From: Psychromonas marina
Lineage (GTDB): Bacteria; Pseudomonadota; Gammaproteobacteria; Enterobacterales; Psychromonadaceae
Length of the DNA stretch: 64,000 nt
Assembly: GCF_030161115.1 (NCBI RefSeq)
Contig: NZ_BSPQ01000005.1
Coordinates: 372,001-436,000 of the forward strand
Direction: 5' to 3'
Shown here: positions 55,944-64,000 of the stretch, piece after piece
How positions within the stretch are numbered: the first letter of the stretch is position 1
Layout: every line of letters begins with the position of its first letter
Translations under genes and position numbers: made by a program
Notes under the pieces: model-generated
Seen by the model: the letters and a program-made list of their open reading frames with translations, nothing else
Database searches by the model: none
Told to the model about the DNA's origin: nothing

Positions 55944-57050
55944 ATGTCAACTGTAACACTTTCAAATATTGCTAAAGCGTACCCAAATGGCTACCAAGCT
56001 GTTCATAAACTTAATTTAGATATCCAAGATGGCGAGATGGTGGTGCTTGTTGGACCAAGTGGCTGCGGCAAATCAACACTATTACGAATGATTGCTGGAC
56101 TGGAGGAGATAACCTCTGGCGAACTGACAATCGATGGAAGTATTGTTAACCATTTAGAACCAGGCGAGCGAGATATTGCGATGGTATTTCAAAACTATGC
56201 GCTTTACCCACATATGACTATCTATAACAATATGGCTTATGGATTACGTAACCGTAAAACCCCTAAGGCGGAGATTCACCGTTTAGTGACTGAAGCCGCT
56301 GAAATGTTAGAGCTTTCTGAGTTATTAGAGAGAAAGCCAAAAGAGCTTTCTGGTGGGCAAAAACAACGTGTTGCGATGGGACGCGCGATTGTACGTGAAC
56401 CTAAGGTATTCCTGTTTGATGAACCACTTTCTAACCTAGATGCTAAATTACGGGTACAGATGAGGCTACAAATTAAGAAGTTACAGCGCCGTTTAGGGAC
56501 AACGTCAATTTATGTAACCCATGATCAAGTTGAGGCGATGACACTTGCGGATAAATTAGTGGTACTCAACAAAGGTAATGTAGAGCAAGTAGGGCGTCCT
56601 ATTGAAATTTATGACCGACCAGCATCAGTTTTTGTTGCCACTTTTATCGGCTCACCATCGATGAATATCTTTGATGCAAATATCATTTCACAAGGGGTTA
56701 AGTTAGGTAATTTATTATACAAATTTAATACCCAATATTTAAAAATTGGCGGTGTAAAATTAGGTATTCGACCTGAACATTTACAAGTGACTAAAACCAA
56801 CCCGTGGTTTGAAGTGGAAGTTGAATTGATTGAAGCATTGGGGGCAGACCTGCTCGTTTACTGCAGAACAACGGGTGAGCACAGCCAAAATTTGGTGGTG
56901 CGTGTTGATGGGCATAGTCAATTTAAACTAGGGGATGTAATTGGTTTAACCACTAAACTTGAACACTTGCATCTATTTGATGCAACGACATCGAAGCGCA
57001 TTCACATTGAAAATAACGTACAACCAATTACCGAGGCTATTTATGCTTAA
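55944..57050 (+). CDS. ugpC: sn-Glycerol-3-phosphate ABC transporter ATP-binding protein
   Basis: A 368-residue ABC ATPase of the MalK/UgpC type. Walker A GPSGCGKST (about residues 37-45), the Q-loop MVFQNYALYPHM, signature LSGGQKQRVAMGR, Walker B FLFDEPLSNLDAKLR and the H-loop THDQ are all visible. A C-terminal regulatory OB-type domain follows (residues 240-368). GGAG sits before the start, and the 3' end overlaps the next gene. Confidence 0.96.
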   Translation: MSTVTLSNIAKAYPNGYQAVHKLNLDIQDGEMVVLVGPSGCGKSTLLRMIAGLEEITSGELTIDGSIVNHLEPGERDIAMVFQNYALYPHMTIYNNMAYGLRNRKTPKAEIHRLVTEAAEMLELSELLERKPKELSGGQKQRVAMGRAIVREPKVFLFDEPLSNLDAKLRVQMRLQIKKLQRRLGTTSIYVTHDQVEAMTLADKLVVLNKGNVEQVGRPIEIYDRPASVFVATFIGSPSMNIFDANIISQGVKLGNLLYKFNTQYLKIGGVKLGIRPEHLQVTKTNPWFEVEVELIEALGADLLVYCRTTGEHSQNLVVRVDGHSQFKLGDVIGLTTKLEHLHLFDATTSKRIHIENNVQPITEAIYA

Positions 57051-57909
57051 TTCAACACTCAATCGTGGGCATAGTGTAATGCCTAAACCACTGACTGCGA
57101 TATCATCAACGCAAGCAAAATCGATCAAATGGCTGTTTACTGATGTCGATGATACCCTCACTTGGGAAGGCTCGCTTCCTTTAGAGAGCATGATTGCATT
57201 GAATAAGTTATCTGCAGCGGGTGTACGCGTAGTTCCTGTTACTGGGGCTTGTGCAGGATGGTGTGATCAAATAGCTAAACTTTGGCCTGTTCATGGTGTT
57301 ATTGGAGAGAACGGCGCTTTTTGGATGCAAAAAAACAGTGATGGATTTAGTACCCAAGCAACTATTGCACTCGATACTATGAAGCTGCAGCAAGAAAAGC
57401 TTATTGAGCAGCTTAATATTTTATTGCTTGAGTATCCTGACATTGGTTTTGCTAATGATCAGCCTTTTCGTTACTGCGATGTGGCGATCAACCTAAGCCA
57501 AGATAGAGAGCCTATCAGTGATAATATTTGTCGAGATTTAATCGCCAAAATAACTAAACTAACCGTTGATGGGCATCCTGTTAATGCAACGGAAAGCTCA
57601 ATACACCTTAACGTTTGGGTTGGAAGCCACAGTAAACGCTTAACCACAGAGGCTTATTTATTACATGATGCCTTAGTAAATAAGATTGATGCGCCAATAA
57701 ACCTTAATGAAATCGCTTATATTGGCGACTCGTTAAATGATGAGTCGATGTTTGCGTGGTTGCCCATGACATTTGGGGTAAGAAATATCGAACCAATTTT
57801 ATCTCGGTTTAAAGCTAAACCTGCTTATATCACCAATAAAAATGGCGGGTATGGGTTTGCTGAGTTAGCTGAAGTTATTGTAGAAGCGAAAAAATCACTG
57901 GCTGCTTGA
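57043..57909 (+). CDS. HAD-superfamily phosphatase (Cof/mannosyl-phosphatase-like)
   Basis: A 288-residue haloacid dehalogenase-type hydrolase. Motif I is LFTDVDDTLTWEG with the nucleophile Asp, motif II VTG, and motif IV GDSLNDESMF near residue 230; the cap insertion marks HAD-IIB type. It begins in the last bases of ugpC (GAGG is the ribosome binding site inside ugpC), so it is the fifth gene of the ugp operon. It may release phosphate from a sugar- or glycerol-phosphate; this role is an inference. Confidence 0.85.
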   Translation: MLNSTLNRGHSVMPKPLTAISSTQAKSIKWLFTDVDDTLTWEGSLPLESMIALNKLSAAGVRVVPVTGACAGWCDQIAKLWPVHGVIGENGAFWMQKNSDGFSTQATIALDTMKLQQEKLIEQLNILLLEYPDIGFANDQPFRYCDVAINLSQDREPISDNICRDLIAKITKLTVDGHPVNATESSIHLNVWVGSHSKRLTTEAYLLHDALVNKIDAPINLNEIAYIGDSLNDESMFAWLPMTFGVRNIEPILSRFKAKPAYITNKNGGYGFAELAEVIVEAKKSLAA

Positions 57910-57940
57910 AATATTGATTGACGCTTTTAATAAAAACCAT

Positions 57941-57985
57941 AAAAAAGGCCAAGTTACTATGTTTAAGTAACGATAGTGACTTGGC
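57941..57985 (-). terminator. Terminator after the nitroreductase gene
   Basis: GCCAAGTTACTAT (57948-57960) pairs with ATAGTGACTTGGC (57973-57985, one G-T pair). T residues follow on the minus strand (A-run 57941-57946). Confidence 0.8.
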
Positions 57986-58026
57986 TTGCTTAGATCTTCT
58001 ACATCCATCTTCGAATAGACTTAATC

Positions 58027-58683
58027 TTAAAGTACTGTAAATATCTCATCGCTGGGTAAGCGTGCTTTAGGTAATCCATGGTTATAATCTTCACCCTCTT
58101 TGTGGTAACCCATAGCGAGGGCAACTTCACAGACAAAACCGCCAAGTTCATCTTCGAATATTTTACCAATCAGATCCGCATCAACGCCTTCCATTGGTGT
58201 CGAACCAATCTCAAGACGCGCGAGTGTATGCAATGCATTACCAAGGGCTAGGTAGAGTTGTGCTTTTGTCCAGTGACCGTTAAAGCCTGCATCATCGGTA
58301 TTTGATTCTGCAAAGGTGTAACCGCCATTGAGCATATTATCGTACATCTCAGCAGGTAAGTGACCCGATTCTACTTCAATATCAACAACATGTTTGTATT
58401 TTTCTTTGCTGTAATGTGGGTCGTATGCAAATAAAATGATATGCGATGCTTGAACTGCATGATGCTGATTAAATTGGTATTTTATGGCAAAAGTATCATG
58501 GAAGCGCTGCTTAGCTCGTTCACTTTCAATTAAGATAAATTTCCATGGCTGTGAATTGATAGAAGACGCAGAGAGGCGGATCGCTTCTTTGATTATCTCT
58601 ATTTTTTCAGATGAGATACGTTTATTGGAGTCATATTGCTTGACCGTATAACGCGCATGTAGATCTTTAATTATTTGATGCAT
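58027..58683 (-). CDS. nfsB: Oxygen-insensitive nitroreductase, NfsB-like
   Basis: A 218-residue FMN-dependent nitroreductase. The core SINSQPWKFILIESE (FMN phosphate binding), the FNGHWTKAQLYLALGNALH middle segment and a DxxxGGFVCEVALAMGYHKEG end agree with NfsB/FRase I. It reduces nitroaromatics and quinones with NAD(P)H. GGAGAGA is the ribosome binding site. It is a single gene and ends at a minus-strand terminator. Confidence 0.92.
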   Translation of the reverse strand: MHQIIKDLHARYTVKQYDSNKRISSEKIEIIKEAIRLSASSINSQPWKFILIESERAKQRFHDTFAIKYQFNQHHAVQASHIILFAYDPHYSKEKYKHVVDIEVESGHLPAEMYDNMLNGGYTFAESNTDDAGFNGHWTKAQLYLALGNALHTLARLEIGSTPMEGVDADLIGKIFEDELGGFVCEVALAMGYHKEGEDYNHGLPKARLPSDEIFTVL

Positions 58684-58811
58684 ATCTCTCTCCAGTGGGT
58701 TAAACGTAATTAATTGCTATAGAAAGTTAGCTCAATTTAACAACTTTACCATTAAACATATACCCGATTTATGTTGAGTGTTGCTAGGAGGCTGGAAATA
58801 AAAGTCGAGAT

Positions 58812-58840
58812 AAAAAAAAGCCCACAATAAAGTGGGCTTA
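58812..58840 (-). terminator. Terminator after adhE
   Basis: AAGCCCAC (58818-58825) pairs with GTGGGCTT (58832-58839), with T residues on the minus strand. Confidence 0.92.
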
Positions 58841-58864
58841 GTAAGATAAAGAGTGGTTAGCTAA

Positions 58865-61513
58865 TTATTTCGCTTTTTGCTCTTTTTTCTCTTCTTTAAC
58901 TTCAGGTGCATCCATTACGTCAACGTATGCTTTACCGTAGTAAGAAGCGATTAATACTTCTTTAAGTTCAGCAATTAATGGGTAACGTGGGTTAGCACCA
59001 GTACATTGGTCATCAAATGCATCTTCAGCAAGTGAGTCAACTTTAGCCATAAACGCAGCTTCATCAACACCAGCGGCTTGAATTGACATTGGAATATCCA
59101 ATGCAACTTTAAGCTCGTCTAACCAGTTAAGTAATGCATTAACTTTAGTTTCAGTATTACCTTCACGGTAACCTAAATGTTCTGCAATTTCAGCATAACG
59201 AGCACGTGCTTTAGGGCGATCGTACTGTGAGAATGCTGCTTGTTTAGTCGGGTTGTTTGTTGCGTTGAAACGAACAGTGTTCGAAATCAATAGTGCATTA
59301 GCAAGACCGTGTGGAATGTGGAACTCAGCACCTAATTTATGCGCCATTGAGTGACACACACCTAGGAAAGACTGCGCAAAAGACATACCTGCGATTGTTG
59401 CTGCATTGTGAACTTTCTCACGTGCGATTGGATCTTTCTTACCGTTAGCATAAGAGCTTGGTAAGTACTCTTTAAGCATCTTAAGTGCTTGTAGAGCGTG
59501 ACCGTCTGAGTATTCGTTTGCAAGAACAGAAACATAAGCTTCCATTGCATGTGTTACCGCATCGTAACCACCGAATGCACATAGAGACTTAGGCATATCC
59601 ATTACTAAGTTAGCATCTACAACAGCCATGTTTGGCGTTAGTTCGTAATCTGCTAATGGGTATTTTTGACCTGTTTTCTCATCTGTTACAACAGCGAATG
59701 GTGTTACTTCAGAACCAGTACCTGACGTAGTTGTAATCGCAACCATTTCAGCTTTAGTACCCATTTTAGGGAACTTGTAGATACGTTTACGAATATCCAT
59801 AAAGCGCATTGAAAGATCTTCGAAATCAGTTTCTGGGTGCTCGTACATTACCCACATGATTTTAGCTGCATCCATTGGTGAACCACCACCAACTGCTAAA
59901 ATAACATCTGGTTGGTAGCTGTGACATGCTTCAGCACCGGCTTTAACAACTGCTAATGTAGGATCTGCTTCTACTTCATGGAAAATTTCAACTTCCATGC
60001 CTTTTTCTTTTAAGATATTACGTAGATCATCAATGTAACCGTTGTTGAATAAGAAACGGTCAGTCACGATTAGTGCACGTTTTTTACCTTCAAGGTCAGT
60101 CATTGCAATTGGTAAACAGCCACGACGGAAGTAGATAGATTTTGGTAGTTTATGCCACAACATATTTTCTGCTCGCTTAGCTACAATTTTTTTGTTGATA
60201 AGGTGTTTAGGACCTACGTTTTCTGAGATAGCGTTACCACCCCAAGAACCACAACCTAGTGTTAATGAAGGTGCAAGTTCGAAGTTGTAAAGGTCACCGA
60301 TACCACCTTGAGATGCAGGCGTATTTACTAGAATACGTGCAGTCTTCATTTTGTCACCGAAGTATGCGATACGCTCTTCGTTGTTATCTTGGTCTGTGTA
60401 AAGTACTGAAGTATGACCAACACCACCTATGTCTAAAACGATACCTGCTTGACGTACAGCATCTTCAAAGTTTTTCGCTTTGAATAGACCTAGAGTAGGA
60501 GATAGTTTTTCGTGAGCAAATTCATCATCCCAAGAAGCTTCTAAACCTTCACCGATTAAGATTTTAGTTGAAGTAGGTACTTTAACGCCTGCTAGTTCAG
60601 CAATTTTGTATGCCGGTTGACCAACGATTTTTGCGTTAAGGGCACCATCGATAAGTAGAACTTTACGTACTTTTTCAGCTTCTACTTTACTTAATACTAC
60701 AGCACCGTATTTAGCAAAACGTGCTTTAACTTCGTCGTAGATAGATTCAACAACGATTGCCGCTTGCTCAGAAGCACAGATAACACCGTTATCGAATGTT
60801 TTAGACATTAAGATAGAAGAAACAGCACGTTTGATATCTGCAGTTTCATCGATTACTACAGGTGTGTTACCTGCGCCAACACCGATTGCTGGTTTACCCG
60901 ATGAGTAAGCCGCTTTCACCATGCCTGGACCACCAGTAGCAAGGATCATGTTGATATCGTCATGTTTCATTAATTTGTTAGAAAGTTCTACAGAAGGTAC
61001 ATCAATCCAACCGATGATATCTTTTGGAGCGCCGGCTTTCACTGCTGCTTCTAATACGATTTTAGCTGCGTAGTTGGTTGCATTTTTAGCACGTGGATGT
61101 GGCGAGAAGATACAGCCATTACGCGTTTTAAGACAGATTAGTGCTTTAAAGATTGCTGTTGATGTAGGGTTTGTAGTTGGAACGATTGCACAAACGATAC
61201 CTAGTGGTTCAGCGATAGTGATAGTACCACCTTCATCGTTACGGTCGATGATGCCACATGTTAGCTCGTCTTTATATTTGTTATAAATGAACTCAGATGC
61301 AAAGTGGTTTTTGATTACTTTGTCTTCCATGATACCCATGCCTGACTCAGTAGCAGCCATTTTAGCAAGTTCGATACGCGCAGTTGAAGCAGCTAGAGAT
61401 GCAGCACGGAAGATTTTATCAACCTGCTCTTGTGAATAGCCTGCAAATTCTTGTTGCGCCGCTTTAACGCGTGCAACCATTGCATTTAATTCAGCAACAT
61501 TACTTACTGTCAT
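58865..61513 (-). CDS. adhE: Bifunctional acetaldehyde-CoA / alcohol dehydrogenase
   Basis: An 882-residue AdhE, close to the E. coli protein throughout. The N-terminal aldehyde dehydrogenase half (about 1-440) has the catalytic Cys in DNGVICASEQ and the cofactor motif ILATGGPGMVKAAYSSGKPA. The C-terminal iron-dependent alcohol dehydrogenase half has GGGSPMDAAK and iron ligands in GGYDAVTHAMEAYVS and GVCHSMAHKLG...FHIPHG. It turns acetyl-CoA to ethanol and regenerates NAD+ without oxygen. The start is ATG 61513 after TGGAG; the frame opens at TTG 61525. An FNR-like site is upstream. Confidence 0.98.
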   Translation of the reverse strand: MTVSNVAELNAMVARVKAAQQEFAGYSQEQVDKIFRAASLAASTARIELAKMAATESGMGIMEDKVIKNHFASEFIYNKYKDELTCGIIDRNDEGGTITIAEPLGIVCAIVPTTNPTSTAIFKALICLKTRNGCIFSPHPRAKNATNYAAKIVLEAAVKAGAPKDIIGWIDVPSVELSNKLMKHDDINMILATGGPGMVKAAYSSGKPAIGVGAGNTPVVIDETADIKRAVSSILMSKTFDNGVICASEQAAIVVESIYDEVKARFAKYGAVVLSKVEAEKVRKVLLIDGALNAKIVGQPAYKIAELAGVKVPTSTKILIGEGLEASWDDEFAHEKLSPTLGLFKAKNFEDAVRQAGIVLDIGGVGHTSVLYTDQDNNEERIAYFGDKMKTARILVNTPASQGGIGDLYNFELAPSLTLGCGSWGGNAISENVGPKHLINKKIVAKRAENMLWHKLPKSIYFRRGCLPIAMTDLEGKKRALIVTDRFLFNNGYIDDLRNILKEKGMEVEIFHEVEADPTLAVVKAGAEACHSYQPDVILAVGGGSPMDAAKIMWVMYEHPETDFEDLSMRFMDIRKRIYKFPKMGTKAEMVAITTTSGTGSEVTPFAVVTDEKTGQKYPLADYELTPNMAVVDANLVMDMPKSLCAFGGYDAVTHAMEAYVSVLANEYSDGHALQALKMLKEYLPSSYANGKKDPIAREKVHNAATIAGMSFAQSFLGVCHSMAHKLGAEFHIPHGLANALLISNTVRFNATNNPTKQAAFSQYDRPKARARYAEIAEHLGYREGNTETKVNALLNWLDELKVALDIPMSIQAAGVDEAAFMAKVDSLAEDAFDDQCTGANPRYPLIAELKEVLIASYYGKAYVDVMDAPEVKEEKKEQKAK

Positions 61514-61643
61514 ATATTTCTCCAAAGATTATAAAAGTTAAAAAATTTAAAAATGTTTTAGTAAAACTAAGTCTTATTTTCGTAAAACCTATCTTAGTAA
61601 ATAACTTTCAAACCGATTATAGGAATTTACATTTTTTGAGGTA

Positions 61644-61657
61644 TTGATCAAGATCAT
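61644..61657 (-). promoter_or_regulatory. FNR-like site upstream of adhE
   Basis: TTGAT-CAAG-ATCAT matches TTGAT-N4-ATCAA with one mismatch, about 131 bases before the adhE start. Fits anaerobic control of adhE; binding is inferred. Confidence 0.6.
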
Positions 61658-61728
61658 GGTGTAAGTTAATTACTGTTAATAGTGATGTAGATCTATTTTT
61701 TTATTATTTATTGTTATTTACTTAAGAT

Positions 61729-61755
61729 CTATTTGTATTCTTGTAATACAAATAG
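61729..61755. promoter_or_regulatory. 11-bp inverted repeat between adhE and permease
   Basis: CTATTTGTATT pairs with AATACAAATAG around CTTGT. It could be an operator or a transcript hairpin; no known regulator consensus is matched. Confidence 0.5.
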
Positions 61756-61887
61756 GGTGCGTATCTTTTTAAAATCAATTGCTTACGGTTTGTCTGTGAT
61801 TTACCTCTATTTTTTAACAATTAATGGGCGTGCTGACGGCATGTTTTACATGTAAAATGTTAACTCTATTTATTTTATGGATTTTAT

Positions 61888-62958
61888 ATGACAAAAATAT
61901 CAGCTTCTGCCCGTATTGCCCTGTATTTTTCCGCCATTGTTATTTCACTTGCAGGGATTAAAACAGCGTCACCGATCGTTGTTCCTTTTTTGCTTTCTCT
62001 GTTTGTTGCGATTATTTGTAATCCAGCGATTAATTTTTTATCTGATCGAAAAATACCACGTGGGCTAGCGATTACTTTAGTGATTGTTTTCATCTTCTCA
62101 CTGTTTATTGTTTTAGGTGGTGTCATTGGTAGTTCAGTTAATGGGTTCAGGGAAGCACTTCCAAGTTATGAATTGCAACTATCCAATGAATTAAATTGGG
62201 TTGTGAACTGGATGGCGAGTCATAGTGTCACTATCTCTATGGATGAGGTACGTGGTTACTTTGATCCGAGTAAGGTGATGGGATTAGTGACAACGACACT
62301 GAGTGGTTTTAGCAGTGTGTTAGGCAATGTTTTTCTATTACTATTAACCGTGGTATTTATGCTCTCAGAAGGGCAGGGGTTTGCTAAAAAATTGCATGTA
62401 GCCTTTGATGACTCATCTGCAACAGATAAACGCATTGATCATTTTTTGAATATGGTAAATCGCTATATGGCGATAAAAACATTGATCAGCTTAGCGACGG
62501 GGTTAATCATTGGGACTGTATTGTGGTTGATGGGGGTTGATTTCTTTGTGCTTTGGGCGTTACTTGCTTTCTTATTAAATTATATTCCAAATATCGGTTC
62601 TATCATTGCAGCGGTTCCGGCAGTAATTCTGACCTTTTTACAGTTAGGGTTAATACCGGCAGGTTTTGTTGTTGCTTTGTTTGTTGGCGTTAATATGATC
62701 ATGGGTAGCATCGTAGAGCCTCGCTTTATGGGACGTAGTTTAGGGCTTTCGACCTTGGTGGTTTTCTTATCTTTAATTTTTTGGGGATGGTTATTAGGTA
62801 TGGTAGGCATGTTACTATCTGTACCCTTAACGATGATCTTTAAGATCGCCTTAGAAAACAGCAGTGATGGGCGTTGGTTCGCTATTTTATTAAGCTCTGA
62901 TGAAGAGGTTGATACACTATCACAAGTCGATAAAACCGTTACAGTTGAAGAAAAGTAA
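61888..62958 (+). CDS. AI-2E family transporter (PerM/YdiK-like)
   Basis: A 356-residue inner-membrane protein of the AI-2E exporter/PerM family, with six to eight membrane helices. Visible are helices at the N-terminus (ASPIVVPFLLSLFVAIICNP), a central LLLLTVVFMLSEGQG, and the family motif FLLNYIPNIGSIIAAVPAVIL. Some members export autoinducer-2 or act as sodium/proton antiporters; the substrate here is unknown. The stop overlaps the next gene by one base. The 5' ribosome binding site is weak. Confidence 0.88.
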   Translation: MTKISASARIALYFSAIVISLAGIKTASPIVVPFLLSLFVAIICNPAINFLSDRKIPRGLAITLVIVFIFSLFIVLGGVIGSSVNGFREALPSYELQLSNELNWVVNWMASHSVTISMDEVRGYFDPSKVMGLVTTTLSGFSSVLGNVFLLLLTVVFMLSEGQGFAKKLHVAFDDSSATDKRIDHFLNMVNRYMAIKTLISLATGLIIGTVLWLMGVDFFVLWALLAFLLNYIPNIGSIIAAVPAVILTFLQLGLIPAGFVVALFVGVNMIMGSIVEPRFMGRSLGLSTLVVFLSLIFWGWLLGMVGMLLSVPLTMIFKIALENSSDGRWFAILLSSDEEVDTLSQVDKTVTVEEK

Positions 62959-63878
62959 TGAACATATTAGAACAGATTAATTGGCCTGCCGTGAGTGCCT
63001 TGCCTGAAACCGAGTTACAGCGTTTATACCATGGCCGTGGCTTTCATTTTCCTGAGAGTAGCCATGTTAATATTGATTGGTTATCACCCGTTGTCCTCAT
63101 TATTTTATATAAAGAGGAAAATGAGGATTGGTTGGCGCAGTTATCTGAAGCACTGTTGCTAAAAATGACAGAAATAGGCTTTTTAGTGAAAAGCATACAG
63201 GTGCAATATCGTTGTCGAGAGTTCGCGCCTACTGAAATTTTATGGGGTGAAGGGGTTACCGATTTTGTTTCACTTGAAAATGAACTTCACTACAAAATAA
63301 ACTTAGGCACTAATCAGAACTATGGCATTTTCTTAGATATGAAAAATGGACGTAGTTGGCTACATGACAATGCATCTGGTAAAGCTGTTTTAAATCTTTT
63401 TTCTTATACTTGTGCTTTTTCAACCGCTGCAATTGCTGGTGGTGCATCAAGCGTGGTTAATCTTGATATGAGTAAAGCGGCACTCGCTGTCGGCCGTGAT
63501 AACCATCGTTTAAATGGGCATGATTTAGGTAAAATAAAGTATCTTGGTCATGATCTCTTTAAATCTTGGGGAAAGGTAAAGCGTTTAGGACCTTACGATA
63601 TTGTGATTGCAGATCCACCTTCGCTACAGAAAGGCAGTGTCAATATTAAGCGTGATTATCCTAAAATAATACGCCGTTTACCTGAGCTTCTTAACCCTGG
63701 TGGTCAAGCACTGCTTTGTTTAAACTCTCCAGATCTTGATTTTGCATTCCTAGAAGAAGTACTTAAAACGGAATGTCCTAATGCTAAAATATTGCAAAAG
63801 ATCATGCCAGAAGAGCACTTTATCAATATCAACCCTGATCGTGGTTTGAAATGTTTGTTAGTCGAGTTGCAAGAATAG
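62958..63878 (+). CDS. RlmI-like SAM-dependent RNA methyltransferase
   Basis: A 306-residue class I methyltransferase resembling the C-terminal RlmI/RlmK family. Motif I region NLFSYTCAFSTAAIAGGASSVVNLD (SAM binding), then DIVIADPPSLQKGS with the catalytic DPPS tetrapeptide and a C-terminal GGQALLCLNSP. Such enzymes methylate 23S rRNA bases (m5C or m7G). The PUA-like front domain of RlmI is absent or reduced, so the exact target cannot be given. Translation is coupled to the permease gene (TAATG). Confidence 0.85.
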   Translation: MNILEQINWPAVSALPETELQRLYHGRGFHFPESSHVNIDWLSPVVLIILYKEENEDWLAQLSEALLLKMTEIGFLVKSIQVQYRCREFAPTEILWGEGVTDFVSLENELHYKINLGTNQNYGIFLDMKNGRSWLHDNASGKAVLNLFSYTCAFSTAAIAGGASSVVNLDMSKAALAVGRDNHRLNGHDLGKIKYLGHDLFKSWGKVKRLGPYDIVIADPPSLQKGSVNIKRDYPKIIRRLPELLNPGGQALLCLNSPDLDFAFLEEVLKTECPNAKILQKIMPEEHFININPDRGLKCLLVELQE

Positions 63879-63888
63879 ATATTGAGGA

Positions 63889-63916
63889 AACCTGTGTTGC
63901 TTGTACGGCACAGGTT
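63889..63916 (+). terminator. Hairpin after the methyltransferase
   Basis: AACCTGTG (63889-63896) pairs with CACAGGTT (63909-63916). No clear T-run follows, so its role as a terminator is uncertain. Confidence 0.35.
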
Positions 63917-63965
63917 GATTACTGAAGTAAAAAAACGCGTATTTTGAAAAAGGATTGTCACTATT

Positions 63966-64000
63966 ATGGCGAAGGATTTATTTTATAGTTTGGATTTAAA
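63966..64000 (+). CDS. Start of a truncated gene at the window edge
   Basis: A start ATG after AAAAAGGATT encodes the first eleven residues (MAKDLFYSLDL) before the window ends. Too short to assign. Confidence 0.4.
   Translation, partial: MAKDLFYSLDL

Larger units (their letters stand above)
61514..61887. other. adhE / permease divergent region
   Basis: 374 bases containing an FNR-like site (61644-61657) and a perfect 11-bp inverted repeat (61729-61739 with 61745-61755). No gene is seen. Confidence 0.7.

Overview
This is a low-GC (roughly 40% by eye) gammaproteobacterial chromosome segment. Gene content and order recall both Vibrio and E. coli: prmA-dusB-fis, rsd/nudC/hemE, yjaG-hupA, purH-purD, holD-rimI, slyX/fkpA, and nagE-glnS divergent from nagB-nagA-nagC. 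The protein style, the AT-rich spacers and the AGCTAAC-type intergenic repeats fit a marine genus such as Psychromonas. The genus is an inference. I saw no rRNA, tRNA, CRISPR array, prophage, transposase or integrase.

Layout. 0.3-3.5 kb: a periplasmic solute-binding protein and a chemoreceptor. 3.6-8.4 kb: dCMP deaminase, holD-rimI, a SpoU-type RNA methyltransferase, a 218-bp tandem duplication, sprT and metK (with a MetJ-type operator). 8.6-18.9 kb: a LysM/M23 murein hydrolase, DUF3802, rsd, nudC, hemE, purH and purD (separated by structured tandem repeats), a ferredoxin-fused flavin reductase, hupA and yjaG. 19-24.7 kb: fis, dusB, prmA, a convergent response regulator/hybrid kinase pair, a 75-bp near-perfect palindrome and aroQ. 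24.8-30.6 kb: acs, then a PilX-like protein coupled to a minor pilin whose C-terminus resembles a chitin-binding module, then DinB-like and TANGO2-like genes. 30.6-37.8 kb: N-acetylglucosamine uptake and catabolism (nagC, nagA, nagB, nagE) and glnS. 37.9-42.6 kb: a comEA-like protein and the type IV pilus genes pilA-pilB-pilC. 42.6-47.5 kb: slyX, a WD40-like lipoprotein, fkpA, a YhiN flavoprotein and a MATE transporter. 47.9-49.9 kb: a small c-type haem protein followed by a membrane diguanylate cyclase. 49.9-57.9 kb: a patatin-like lipase, then glycerophosphodiester use: ugpQ and a DeoR regulator divergent from a Pho-box-preceded ugpBAEC operon ending in a HAD phosphatase. 58-64 kb: a nitroreductase, adhE, an AI-2E-family permease, a RlmI-like methyltransferase and the first codons of another gene.

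How the genes work together. The nag genes, the type IV pilus genes, the comEA homologue and the minor pilin with a chitin-binding-like tail lie within about 15 kb. This suggests chitin attachment linked to GlcNAc use, and perhaps to DNA uptake as in Vibrio; this is an inference. The ugp cluster is a self-contained phosphate-scavenging unit. acs, adhE and NagE (which lacks its own IIA domain) serve central carbon metabolism. The sites I would look at first are the 36-bp-arm palindrome at 24.0 kb, the 100-bp purH-purD repeats with one compensatory base-pair change, the haem protein/diguanylate cyclase pair, and the chitin-binding-like minor pilin.
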